Assembly (NCBI RefSeq): GCF_003034985.1
Contig: NZ_PZKG01000001.1
Coordinates: 89,507 to 153,506, forward strand
Source of the DNA: Cereibacter changlensis JA139
Lineage (GTDB): Bacteria; Pseudomonadota; Alphaproteobacteria; Rhodobacterales; Rhodobacteraceae
Reading direction: 5' to 3'
DNA length: 64,000 bases
The translations under genes were made by a program, and so were the position numbers. Position 1 is the first letter of the stretch. The number at the start of each line of letters is the position of its first letter. Below the pieces are notes generated by a model. It worked only from the letters and a program-made list of their open reading frames with translations. It was not told where the DNA came from and did no database searches. Positions 26,021 through 37,193 of the stretch are shown here, piece after piece.

Positions 26021-26467
26021 ATGATCAGGCGGTATGGCGAGGCGGTCAAGGCGGGTCAGCGCTATCGGCGCAGGCCCGGGGTTTACGCGATCCTGCGGCG
26101 CGGCGGCGACATCCTGACCACGTTCCAGGAAGCGCCGACGCCGGAATTCCAGCTGCCCGGCGGCGGCATCGACCCCGGCGAGCACCCGGTGGCGGCGCTG
26201 CACCGCGAGGTCTTCGAGGAAACCGGCTGGAAGATGGCGCTGGACCGCCGGGTCGGGGTGTTCCGCCGCTATACCTATATGCCGGACTACGACAAATGGG
26301 CGGAGAAGGTCTGCACCGTCTACCTGGCGCGACCGATCCTGCGCCGCGGTCCGCCGACCGAACCGGGCCATACCGCGGTCTGGATGAACGTCATCGAGGC
26401 GCTGGACCAGCTGGGCAATGCCGGCGACCGGGCCATGCTGGCCCAGGCGCTGCGTCAGCCCTGGTAG
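26021..26467 (+). CDS. NUDIX hydrolase
   Basis: 148 residues. The NUDIX box runs from about residue 47 to 69: GGGIDPGEHPVAALHREVFEETGW, with all metal-binding Glu residues in place. The N-terminal YRRRPGVYAILRRGGDILTTFQ is typical of ADP-ribose or nucleotide pyrophosphatases, but the substrate cannot be told. The 3' end overlaps the convergent phosphatase gene by 13 bases. Confidence 0.87.
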   Translation: MIRRYGEAVKAGQRYRRRPGVYAILRRGGDILTTFQEAPTPEFQLPGGGIDPGEHPVAALHREVFEETGWKMALDRRVGVFRRYTYMPDYDKWAEKVCTVYLARPILRRGPPTEPGHTAVWMNVIEALDQLGNAGDRAMLAQALRQPW

Positions 26468-27711
26468 CAGAACAGCACGCCCGACGCGTCGTCGGCCAGA
26501 TCGGCGCCGCCGGCGTGGTCGTGCAGCTTCCAGACCAGCGCCTCCAGCAGCTCGGCGTCGCCGAGGCCCGCATTGGCCCGCAGGATCCGGGCCAGCCCCT
26601 CCTGCCCCAGCTCCGCGCCATCCGGCGCGCGGCAGTCCGTCACCCCGTCTGAGAGCAGCAGCAACCGGTCGCCGGGCGCCAACTGCGCCTCCACCCGGTC
26701 ATAGATGGCTTGTTCGATAAGCCCGATCGGCAGCCCGCCCGCACCGAGAAACTCCACCGTGCCGTCGCGGCGCAGCACGGCCGGGTACGGATGCCCGGCC
26801 TGCACCAGTGCGACCCGGCCGCTGCCCAGGTCGACCTCGGCATAGGCCATGGTGAAATACTGCTCGATCCGCAGTTCCTCCAGCATCATCCGGTTGAAGC
26901 GCCGCGCCAGTTCCTCCGGCGGCCAGGCCCCGCCAGCGCCGCTCAACGCCAGGTTCCGCTCCGGCGAGGCGGCCGACAGCAGCCCCGCCAGCCGGGTCGT
27001 CATCATCGCCGAGGCGATGCCATGGCCGGAGACATCGACCGAATAGAGCCCGGCCCGGCCCGGCCCGATCTCGAAACAACCGGCCAGATCGCCGCCGACC
27101 GGGCCGGCGGGCCGGATCAGCATCGTCGCGGTCGATCCGCCGAAGCAGCGCCGCCGGTCGGGCGTCAGCGCCTGCTGCAGCTTGCGCGCCTCGATCAGAT
27201 CGCGGTCGAGCGCATCCTGGATCCCGCGCAGCTCGCCCAGCGCGGCGCCGAGCAGGTGGTTCTTCTCCACCAGCTCGGCCTGCATGCCGAGAATCCGCTC
27301 CCCCGCCCGCAGCCTGGCGCGCAGCTCGTCCGGGGCGACCGGCTTGCCGAGGAAGTCATCGGCGCCGCAATCCAGCCCGTCCACCACCGCGCCGGCCGCG
27401 GAGCGCGAGGTGAGCAGGATGAAATAGGCGTAGCCCTCGCGCGGCAGGGCGCGGAAGGCGCGGCAGAACTCCAGCCCCGACATGCCCGGCATCATCCAGT
27501 CGCTGACCACCATGTCGAAACCGGAGCCGCGACACAGGGCCAGCGCCGCCTCGCCGCTCCCCGCCTCGGTGACCCGGTAGCCCCAGCGCTGCAGCAGCAC
27601 CGACAGCACCCTGCGCTGCGCCCGGCTGTCATCGACCACCAGCACGTGCCGGTCGGTCGGCAGGGCCTCCCGCCGCCGGGGCCTGCGCAACATGCTGGAC
27701 TGGTCATTCAC
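26455..27711 (-). CDS. Response regulator with PP2C/SpoIIE-type serine phosphatase output (RbaY-like)
   Basis: 418 residues. The receiver domain (about 20-135) has D27/D28, phosphoacceptor D71 (VSDWMMPG), T101 and K123, all conserved. A short coiled linker (about 145-185) follows, then a SpoIIE phosphatase domain with GPVGGDLAGCF, YSVDVSGHGIASAMM, LLLLSDGVTDCRAPDG and LADDASGV supplying metal ligands. I chose GTG at 27711 because GGGG lies seven bases upstream; the ATG at 27693 has no site. RbaY of Rhodobacter capsulatus has this architecture in a partner-switching pathway. Whether this gene is its orthologue needs a search. It is divergent from an Hpt gene. Confidence 0.88.
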   Translation of the reverse strand: MNDQSSMLRRPRRREALPTDRHVLVVDDSRAQRRVLSVLLQRWGYRVTEAGSGEAALALCRGSGFDMVVSDWMMPGMSGLEFCRAFRALPREGYAYFILLTSRSAAGAVVDGLDCGADDFLGKPVAPDELRARLRAGERILGMQAELVEKNHLLGAALGELRGIQDALDRDLIEARKLQQALTPDRRRCFGGSTATMLIRPAGPVGGDLAGCFEIGPGRAGLYSVDVSGHGIASAMMTTRLAGLLSAASPERNLALSGAGGAWPPEELARRFNRMMLEELRIEQYFTMAYAEVDLGSGRVALVQAGHPYPAVLRRDGTVEFLGAGGLPIGLIEQAIYDRVEAQLAPGDRLLLLSDGVTDCRAPDGAELGQEGLARILRANAGLGDAELLEALVWKLHDHAGGADLADDASGVLFCYQG

Positions 27712-27858
27712 TTTCGGACCCCTTGGCTGATACGTCCCAGCTTGGGGGCGATTCCCTAAGGATCCGTGAAAGCTAAAATGCCCGGTATTTCCCCGAGGGC
27801 GATTACCGAACATTAATCGCTGCCCGGTCAGGATCGTTCTACAGCACAGGGGCGTCGG

Positions 27859-28236
27859 ATGATCGAATGGGCAAGGGTGGAGGAATTGCGCAGCGAGGTG
27901 GGGCCGGAGAATTTCCCCGAGGTCGTGGCCTTGTTCCTGGAAGAGACCGACGCGGCGATGGCCGCGCTGAATCCCGACGCCGGGCCCGCCAAGGTCAGGC
28001 AGGCGCTGCATTTCCTGAAGGGGGCTGCGCTGAACCTTGGGTTACGCGGCGTGGTCGCCCTGTGCCGCCAGGAGGAGCGTTGCGCGACCTGCGGCAGCCC
28101 AATCCCCTTCGACTTCGTGGCGCTGACCGACACCTATCTGCGCTCGCGAGCCGAACTGCTCGCCGGCCTGCCCGACGAGATCCCCGGTCAGATCAGGAAC
28201 TCGGCCAGCGCCTCGTCGCCGGTGATATCGCGATAG
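27859..28236 (+). CDS. Histidine phosphotransfer (Hpt) domain protein
   Basis: 125 residues, nearly all one Hpt four-helix bundle. The phosphoacceptor is His51 in [14 protein letters not shown], the normal HxLKGxA pattern. Residues 75-85 contain a Cys-x-x-Cys pair (CATC) plus a preceding Cys, unusual for the fold. A stand-alone Hpt next to a receiver-phosphatase on the opposite strand suggests a phosphorelay in which this protein feeds D71 of that protein. Its last 49 bases overlap the convergent ilvA. The final 15 or so residues are Ser-rich and may be non-functional read-through into ilvA sequence. Confidence 0.82.
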   Translation: MIEWARVEELRSEVGPENFPEVVALFLEETDAAMAALNPDAGPAKVRQALHFLKGAALNLGLRGVVALCRQEERCATCGSPIPFDFVALTDTYLRSRAELLAGLPDEIPGQIRNSASASSPVISR

Positions 28237-29435
28237 GCAAAACCCGCCGCATCCAGCGCGGTGACCAGCCGGGGGAAGTTCTCCGCATGTTTCGTCTCGA
28301 TGCCGATCAGCACCGAGCCGAAGTTGCGCGCGGATTTCTTCAGGTATTCGAAGCGGGCGATGTCATCATCCGGCCCCAGCATCATCAGGAACTCGCGCAG
28401 CGCGCCCGGCCGCTGCGGCATGCGCAGGATGAAATACTTCTTCAACCCGGCGAAACGCTGCGCTCGCTCCTTCACCTCCGGCAGCCGCTCGAAGTCGAAA
28501 TTGCCGCCCGAGGTGACGCAGACCACCGTCTTGCCGGCGATTTCCTCTGCCAGCCCCGGCAGCACGTCGACCGACAGCGCGCCGGCCGGCTCCAGCACGA
28601 TGCCTTCGATGTTCAGCATCTCCAGCATCGTGCCGCAGATCCGGTCTTCGGGCGCCAGCAGCACCTGCGCGGGCGACACCCAGTCGAGCATGGCGAAGGT
28701 GCGGCTGCCCAGCTTGGCCACCGCTGCCCCGTCGACGAAGCTGTTGACCTGCGGCAGCGCCACCGGCTGCCCGGCCTTCAACGCCGCCGTCAGGCTGGCC
28801 CCGCCGAGCGGCTCGACGAAACGAAATGCGGTTTCAGGCGCCACGTCGCGCAGATAGCCGGTCACGCCGGAGGCCAGACCGCCGCCACCCACCGGCAGGA
28901 TCACCAGATCCGGCGCCTGCCCCAGCTGCTCGAGGATCTCGACGGCGACGCTGGCCTGCCCCTCGATCACGTCGGCATCGTCGAAGGGCGACAGGAAATG
29001 CGCGCCCTGCGCCGTGCAATAGGCCTGCGCCGCCGCCAGCGTCTGGTCGAAATAGTCGCCGGTCAGCACGATCTCGACCGCCTCGCCGCCGAAGGTGCGG
29101 GTCTTGTCGATCTTCTGCTGCGGCGTCGTCACCGGCATGAAGATCACCCCCTGAACCCCGAAATGCCGGCAGGCATAGGCGACGCCCTGCGCATGGTTGC
29201 CCGCCGAAGCGCAGACGAACTGCCGCTGCCCCGGCTGGATCTCGCGCATCTTGCGCATCGCGTTGAAGGCGCCGCGCAGCTTGTAGCTGCGCACGGGCGT
29301 CAGATCCTCGCGCTTCAACCAGATCTCGGCGCCGTAGCGCGCCGACAGGTGGTCGTTGCGCTGCAGCGGCGTTTCGGGGAACAGGTCGCGCAGGGCGAGG
29401 GTGGCGGCACGGGCGGCATCGGTGAACTGGGTCAT
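28188..29435 (-). CDS. ilvA: Threonine ammonia-lyase (threonine dehydratase)
   Basis: 415 residues. The fold type II PLP enzyme has its Schiff-base Lys at 52 (VRSYKLRGA), the substrate loop SAGNHAQG and the PLP phosphate loop [10 protein letters not shown]. The C-terminal 85 residues form a single ACT-like domain ([18 protein letters not shown]). It makes 2-oxobutanoate for isoleucine synthesis. The single short regulatory domain marks the compact class found in many alphaproteobacteria and Gram-positives. It is divergent from argG, with 105 bases between. Confidence 0.95.
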   Translation of the reverse strand: MTQFTDAARAATLALRDLFPETPLQRNDHLSARYGAEIWLKREDLTPVRSYKLRGAFNAMRKMREIQPGQRQFVCASAGNHAQGVAYACRHFGVQGVIFMPVTTPQQKIDKTRTFGGEAVEIVLTGDYFDQTLAAAQAYCTAQGAHFLSPFDDADVIEGQASVAVEILEQLGQAPDLVILPVGGGGLASGVTGYLRDVAPETAFRFVEPLGGASLTAALKAGQPVALPQVNSFVDGAAVAKLGSRTFAMLDWVSPAQVLLAPEDRICGTMLEMLNIEGIVLEPAGALSVDVLPGLAEEIAGKTVVCVTSGGNFDFERLPEVKERAQRFAGLKKYFILRMPQRPGALREFLMMLGPDDDIARFEYLKKSARNFGSVLIGIETKHAENFPRLVTALDAAGFAYRDITGDEALAEFLI

Positions 29436-29540
29436 GGCGCGAGACTACAGCGCGGCCGCGCCGGACGCCACCGGCCCTTGTTCCCTTCGGGAAACTTCAC
29501 TAGACCGGCCTGCAAAGTTTCCCGAGATGGAGCCTGCCGC

Positions 29541-30765
<1,225 letters not shown>

Positions 30766-30767
<2 letters not shown>

Positions 30768-30785
30768 TTTTCACGCGTGAAAATC
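30766..30785. repeat. 20-bp perfect palindrome at the argG stop codon
   Basis: GATTTTCACGCGTGAAAATC is fully self-complementary and overlaps the last two bases of the TGA stop. It is AT-rich at its ends with a CACGCGTG core. With no loop it would be a weak RNA hairpin, so a protein-binding or methylation-related site is as likely as a terminator. It resembles parS in having TTTCAC...GTGAAA arms but has two extra core bases. Confidence 0.6.
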
Positions 30786-30805
30786 TGTCTAACCGGTTGA
30801 AATAT

Positions 30806-30833
30806 AAGCGTAAACGGGAAACTGTTTACGCTT
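30806..30833 (+). terminator. Candidate terminator hairpin downstream of argG
   Basis: AAGCGTAAAC (30806-30815) pairs with GTTTACGCTT (30824-30833) around an eight-base loop, followed by TTA. The stem is only moderately GC-rich, so strength is uncertain. It is the best terminator candidate between argG and the gene at 30905. Confidence 0.5.
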
Positions 30834-30904
30834 TATCCATATTTGCGGAACCCCTTTGACCGGCGGCTGGTTTGTTTCCCTGACAATGGACACAGGAGAC
30901 GGAC

Positions 30905-31594
30905 ATGAGCCTCAAGAAAGTGCTGGGAGTGATGCTGGCCTCGCGCATGGCGGGCCGGGGCGGGTCGCGCGGCGGGCTGGGGACGGCGGCGATGCTGGGT
31001 GGCGGGCTGGGCAAGAAGGCGGGACTGGCCTCGATGGCCTATCTCGCTTACCGGGCCTATCAGGACCATCAGGCGCGCGGCGCCGGCAATCAGGCGACGG
31101 GCCAGACCACTACCCCGGCATCGGCGCAGGGCGGCATCGGCGGCATGATCGGCAGCGTGATGGAGAGCCTGACCGGGTCGCAGGGCCAGCCGCAGCCAGC
31201 GGCGCCCGAGACCCGGACCGAGGGCGTGAGCGAGGACCGCATCACCGACGCCAAGGCGCTGCTGCTGTTGCAGGCGATGGTCGCCGCGGCCTGGGCCGAC
31301 AATGCGATTTCCACCGAGGAACGGGCGCGGATCGTCGGCCAGCTCGATGCCGCCGGGGCCGATGACGCCGACCGCCGGCTGGTGGAGCGCGAGTTCACCC
31401 AGCCGCAGCCCTTGGATCAGTTGCTGCTGCAGGTCCGCGACCGCGAGACGGCGGAGCAGTTCTACCTGGCGTCGCGGGCCGCGGTCGATCCGAACACGCC
31501 GGAAAACAAGGCCTATCTCGACGCGCTGCGCGCCCGGCTGAGCCTGTCGGACAGCGAGGTGCAGGAGGTCGAGGCGCTCACGCGCGGAGCCTGA
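30905..31594 (+). CDS. DUF533/TerB-like family protein
   Basis: 229 residues. A Gly-rich, Lys/Arg-flanked N-terminus contains a weakly hydrophobic helix (about 25-50: GGGLGKKAGLASMAYLAYRAY). A Gln/Pro/Thr-rich linker follows (about 60-110), then an all-helical TerB-like domain (about 112-229) with LLLLQAMVAAAWADNAISTEERARI. TerB-like domains are linked with tellurite resistance and membrane-associated stress functions. No ter genes are nearby. Similar proteins (YebE) are induced by envelope stress in E. coli, so an envelope role is possible. It overlaps the convergent gene by 17 bases. Confidence 0.78.
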   Translation: MSLKKVLGVMLASRMAGRGGSRGGLGTAAMLGGGLGKKAGLASMAYLAYRAYQDHQARGAGNQATGQTTTPASAQGGIGGMIGSVMESLTGSQGQPQPAAPETRTEGVSEDRITDAKALLLLQAMVAAAWADNAISTEERARIVGQLDAAGADDADRRLVEREFTQPQPLDQLLLQVRDRETAEQFYLASRAAVDPNTPENKAYLDALRARLSLSDSEVQEVEALTRGA

Positions 31595-32300
31595 CCGCCC
31601 AGAGCCGTTCGTAATGCGGCAAAGCCTGCTCGACCAGCCGGGCATAATCCGGCGGCAGGTCGGGCAGCGGGCCTTCCGGGTCTTCGAACCCGGTGGAGCG
31701 ATGCACCGCGCCATACCAGTGCGAGGCCCAGATGCCGTCTGAGGCGTGCCCTCCGGCGGGCCAGTGCAGCATGGCTTCGGTGAAGGGGATGCCCAGCGCG
31801 GTGCAGAGGGCGGTGAGCGCGGTTTTCGGGTTGGCGCGGATGTCGGCGGAATCGATCACCACGGGGGGCTTGCCCTGCCAGCCCGCCACCTCGTCGAAGA
31901 GATCGGCCTGCTGGGTGAAGCCGATGTCGGCCAGCGTCGGGCCCTCGCGCTTTTTCGCGTAGGAGGCGACGACGCGGGCGGGGTGGCGGATCAGGAAGAC
32001 GTTCTGGCAGCTGCGCATGAAGCCGCGGTCGATGCCGGGCAGCATGTGGAGCGTCATGTGCTTCTGGTAGAACAGCGGCTGGCCGTCGGGCGCCGGGGCG
32101 GCGCAGGCGGCGGCGACCTTCGCAGGATCGGCCTCATGCGCGGCGATGATCTCGTCGCGCATCGGGTGGTCGATGCCGGTCCGGCTCAGGTAGGCGGCAT
32201 AGAAGGGCTCGTCCCAGACGGCGCAATCGCCGCGGGCGGCGAAGGCATACATCATCGCGGTGGAGAGATTGCGCGGCCCGGACCACATGGCGATGTTCAT
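31578..32300 (-). CDS. Sulfotransferase-like P-loop protein
   Basis: 240 residues. It starts [20 protein letters not shown], in which SGPRNLST matches the 5'-phosphosulfate-binding loop of sulfotransferases. DEPFYAAYL and the mid-protein FLIRHPARVVASY (the 3'-phosphate site, Arg and Ser) are also family signatures. It overlaps the class IV aminotransferase upstream by four bases (ATGA), so the two are co-translated. I recall plant proteins named branched-chain aminotransferase-like that fuse these same two domains. The acceptor substrate is unknown and true sulfotransferase activity is unproven. Confidence 0.8.
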   Translation of the reverse strand: MNIAMWSGPRNLSTAMMYAFAARGDCAVWDEPFYAAYLSRTGIDHPMRDEIIAAHEADPAKVAAACAAPAPDGQPLFYQKHMTLHMLPGIDRGFMRSCQNVFLIRHPARVVASYAKKREGPTLADIGFTQQADLFDEVAGWQGKPPVVIDSADIRANPKTALTALCTALGIPFTEAMLHWPAGGHASDGIWASHWYGAVHRSTGFEDPEGPLPDLPPDYARLVEQALPHYERLWAVRLRA

Positions 32301-33196
32301 GCGCGCACCAGATCCTTGTAGAGCGCGCGCAGGCGCTCGGTCATCGGGCCCATCTGGCCGGTGCCGATGGTGCGGCCGTCGATCGTGCTGACCGGGGTCT
32401 GGGCGCCGAAGGTGCCGGTGAGAAAGGCCTCGTCCGCCGAGTAGGTGTCGACGAGGGAGAAGTTGCGCTCGAACACCGGGATGGCATTGGCGCGGCAGAG
32501 GTCGATGACCTTCTGCCGGGTGATGCCGTTCATGCAGTAGTCGCCGGTGCTGGTCCAGACGGCGCCTTTTTTCACGACGAAGAAGTTGCAGGCGTTGGTG
32601 GTGTTCACGAAGCCATGCACGTCGAGCATCAGCGCCTCGTCCGCGCCGGCCTTTTCGGCGGCGATGCAGGCGAGGATGCAGTTCAGCTTGGAATGCGAGT
32701 TGAGCTTGGGGTCCTGCGTCATCGGCAGGCCGCGCATATGCGGCACGGTGGCGAGGCGGATCGGACGCGGGATCTTGGGCTTCGAATGCTCCATGATGAT
32801 GGTCATGGTCGGCCCCTGACGCGAGAGCGAGGGGTGCTGGAAGGGCCGGGTTTTCACGCCGCGGGTCACCATCAGCCGGGCGTGGGCGTCGGTGGTCATG
32901 GCGTTGGCGGCTTGGGTCTCGTGGATCGCGGCGATGACCTCGGCAGGGCTCAGACGGATGTCGAGGTCGATGGCCTTCGCCGCCTCGAACAGCCGCTCGA
33001 TATGTTCGTCGAGGAAGGCCCAGCGACCGTCGTAGAGGCGGATGCCCTCCCAGACGCCGTCGCCCAGCATGAAGCCGGAATCGTAGACCGAGACCAGCGC
33101 CTGCGCCTTGGGCACGACGCGGCCGTTCAGCCAGATCAGGATCTCTTCGTTGCGGGCGTCTTCCTCGGCCTGATGGGTGGTGACGTGATCGGTCAT
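32297..33196 (-). CDS. Class IV PLP-dependent aminotransferase (branched-chain/D-amino acid type)
   Basis: 299 residues from the ATG at 33196, which has AAAGGAG upstream. Landmarks are [16 protein letters not shown] near residue 42, the PLP Lys in LNSHSKLNC near 165, and [21 protein letters not shown] near 190. The last pattern is that of the EGSGRNIF region but is altered here, so the substrate may not be a branched-chain amino acid. It is first of a two-gene operon with the sulfotransferase-like gene. A longer upstream frame without a ribosome-binding site was rejected. Confidence 0.87.
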   Translation of the reverse strand: MTDHVTTHQAEEDARNEEILIWLNGRVVPKAQALVSVYDSGFMLGDGVWEGIRLYDGRWAFLDEHIERLFEAAKAIDLDIRLSPAEVIAAIHETQAANAMTTDAHARLMVTRGVKTRPFQHPSLSRQGPTMTIIMEHSKPKIPRPIRLATVPHMRGLPMTQDPKLNSHSKLNCILACIAAEKAGADEALMLDVHGFVNTTNACNFFVVKKGAVWTSTGDYCMNGITRQKVIDLCRANAIPVFERNFSLVDTYSADEAFLTGTFGAQTPVSTIDGRTIGTGQMGPMTERLRALYKDLVRA

Positions 33197-33329
33197 GCGG
33201 GGCTCCTTTCGGGGCAGGCTAGACCGGGGTTCGGGAAAGGAAAAGCGATCACCGATGCGTGTTTCACGTGGCGGTGAGTGGACGCTGCTTCTTCGGGCGC
33301 CCATCGTCTGCGCGCAGGAGGAACGCATC

Positions 33330-33953
33330 ATGATGAAACTGGCCTTGGCACTGGTGATGACGGCGGGCGCGGCAGAGGCGGCGACGGAGAAGGCCTATGT
33401 GGCCGGGGGCTGCTTCTGGTGCGTCGAAGCGGATTTCGAGAAGGTGAAGGGGGTGAGCGAGGTCGTGTCGGGCTATACCGGCGGGACCACGGAGAACCCG
33501 ACCTACAAGCAGGTGAGCAACGGCGGGACCGGGCATTACGAGGCGGTGGAGATCACCTTCGACAATGCGCAGGTCAGCTACGAGCAGATCCTGATGCTGT
33601 TCTTCCGGTCGGTGAACCCGACGGATGCCGGAGGCCAGTTCTGCGACCGGGGCGACAGCTACCGGACAGCGATCTTCGCCGACGGGCCGGAGCAGCGGGC
33701 GGTGGCCGAGCGGGTGAAGGGGCAGGCGGCGCAGCTGCTGGGCAAGACGGTGGTGACGCCGATCCTGCCGGCGGGGCGGTTCTGGCCGGCCGAGGAGTAC
33801 CATCAGGATTACTACAAGGGCACGAACATCGTGCTGACGCGGTTCGGACCGCGGCAGCAGGCGACCGCCTACAAGCTGTATCGCGACGCCTGCGGCCGGG
33901 ATCAGCGGGTGCAGGAGCTGTGGGGGCCCGAGGCGCCGTTCATCGGTCACTGA
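33330..33953 (+). CDS. msrA: Peptide-methionine (S)-S-oxide reductase MsrA, probably periplasmic
   Basis: 207 residues from the first of two adjacent ATGs at 33330; AGGAGGAA lies six bases upstream. The N-terminal signal peptide (about 1-17, [17 protein letters not shown]) is followed by the active site GGCFWC with catalytic Cys28. Resolving Cys candidates are in [13 protein letters not shown] and near the C-terminus (RDACGRD). It repairs oxidised methionine. The signal peptide points to the periplasm. The 3' end overlaps the convergent ribokinase by 14 bases. Confidence 0.94.
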   Translation: MMKLALALVMTAGAAEAATEKAYVAGGCFWCVEADFEKVKGVSEVVSGYTGGTTENPTYKQVSNGGTGHYEAVEITFDNAQVSYEQILMLFFRSVNPTDAGGQFCDRGDSYRTAIFADGPEQRAVAERVKGQAAQLLGKTVVTPILPAGRFWPAEEYHQDYYKGTNIVLTRFGPRQQATAYKLYRDACGRDQRVQELWGPEAPFIGH

Positions 33954-34799
33954 GGAAGGCGGTCACCTCCTCGGCGGTGGGCATGGCCTGCGAGGCGCCG
34001 GGGCGGGTGACCTGGATCGCGGCGGCGGCGGAGGCACGGCGCATGGCCTCCTCGCGGCCGAGGCCGGCGTCGAGCGCGGCGGCCAGCGTGCCGATGAAGC
34101 AGTCGCCGGCGCCGGTGGTGTCGACCGGCTCCACCTTGAAGGGGGGCGTGACCAAGGGTTCGGCGCCGGGGGAGAGCCATTCGGCGCCCTTGGCGCCCTT
34201 GGTCACGATCATCTCGACCTGCGGCAGGGAGCCGAGCCCGGCGCGGAGCTGTGCGGCCTCGCCCTCGTTCATCACCAGAAGGCTGACGTGGGGCAGCACC
34301 GCCTGCACCGCCTGAAGGTCGAAGGGCGCGGCGGAGTAGATCACCCGCAGGCCCTTTTCGGCCGCGAGCCGCGCGGCCTCGACCTGGGCCGAGGTTTCGT
34401 TCTGCATCAGCAGGCTGTCGCCCGGCCCGGCTTCGGCGAGGGCGGAGGCGACATCGGCCCCGGTCACGCAGCGGTTGGCGCCCGGGTAGAGCACGATGAC
34501 ATTCTCGGCCCCGGCATCGACATAGATGATGGCATGGCCGGTGGGTTCTTCGCCCTTGGCGATATGGGTCACGTCGACGCCGAAATCGGCCATGGCGGCG
34601 CGGGCCCAATGGCCTTCGGGGCCGATGGCGCCGATATGCAGGATGCGCGCCCCGGCGCGGGCGGCGGCGACCGACTGGTTGGCGCCCTTGCCGCCGAGCC
34701 CCATGCCATACGAATGGGCGCCCAGCGTCTCGCCCGGTTCGGGCAGATGGGGGACGCGGTAGACATGGTCGATGTTGATCGATCCGAGATTCAGCAGCA

Positions 34800-34800
<1 letters not shown>
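33940..34800 (-). CDS. PfkB-family carbohydrate kinase, ribokinase-like
   Basis: 286 residues. PfkB signature 1 is [16 protein letters not shown] near residue 37 and signature 2 is [17 protein letters not shown] near 230, with the catalytic Asp in [12 protein letters not shown] near 178 matches the ribokinase NExE motif that binds magnesium/phosphate. The start overlaps the malic enzyme stop by one base (TGATG). No ribose transporter is adjacent, so the sugar specificity is inferred only from family resemblance. Confidence 0.9.
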
Positions 34801-37055
<2,255 letters not shown>

Positions 37056-37193
37056 CAGGGGGCCATCCTTGTGCAAGCCCCCCGTCATAGCCCCCTGCCT
37101 GCCCTGCCACAACGGATAGCTGGGACGCAGGATTTGCGGCTTTTCCCCGGGGGGCCGGTTTTGTAGGGTCTGGGCTCATTCTGGGGGATTGTG

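Noticed and set aside
30905..31594. Tellurite-resistance operon
   Set aside because: Only a single TerB-like domain protein is present; no terA, terC, terD or terZ-like genes are adjacent.
33260..33275. TGTTTCACGTGGCGGT as another parS
   Set aside because: Only the left arm and core match; the right arm is lost, so it is a half-site.
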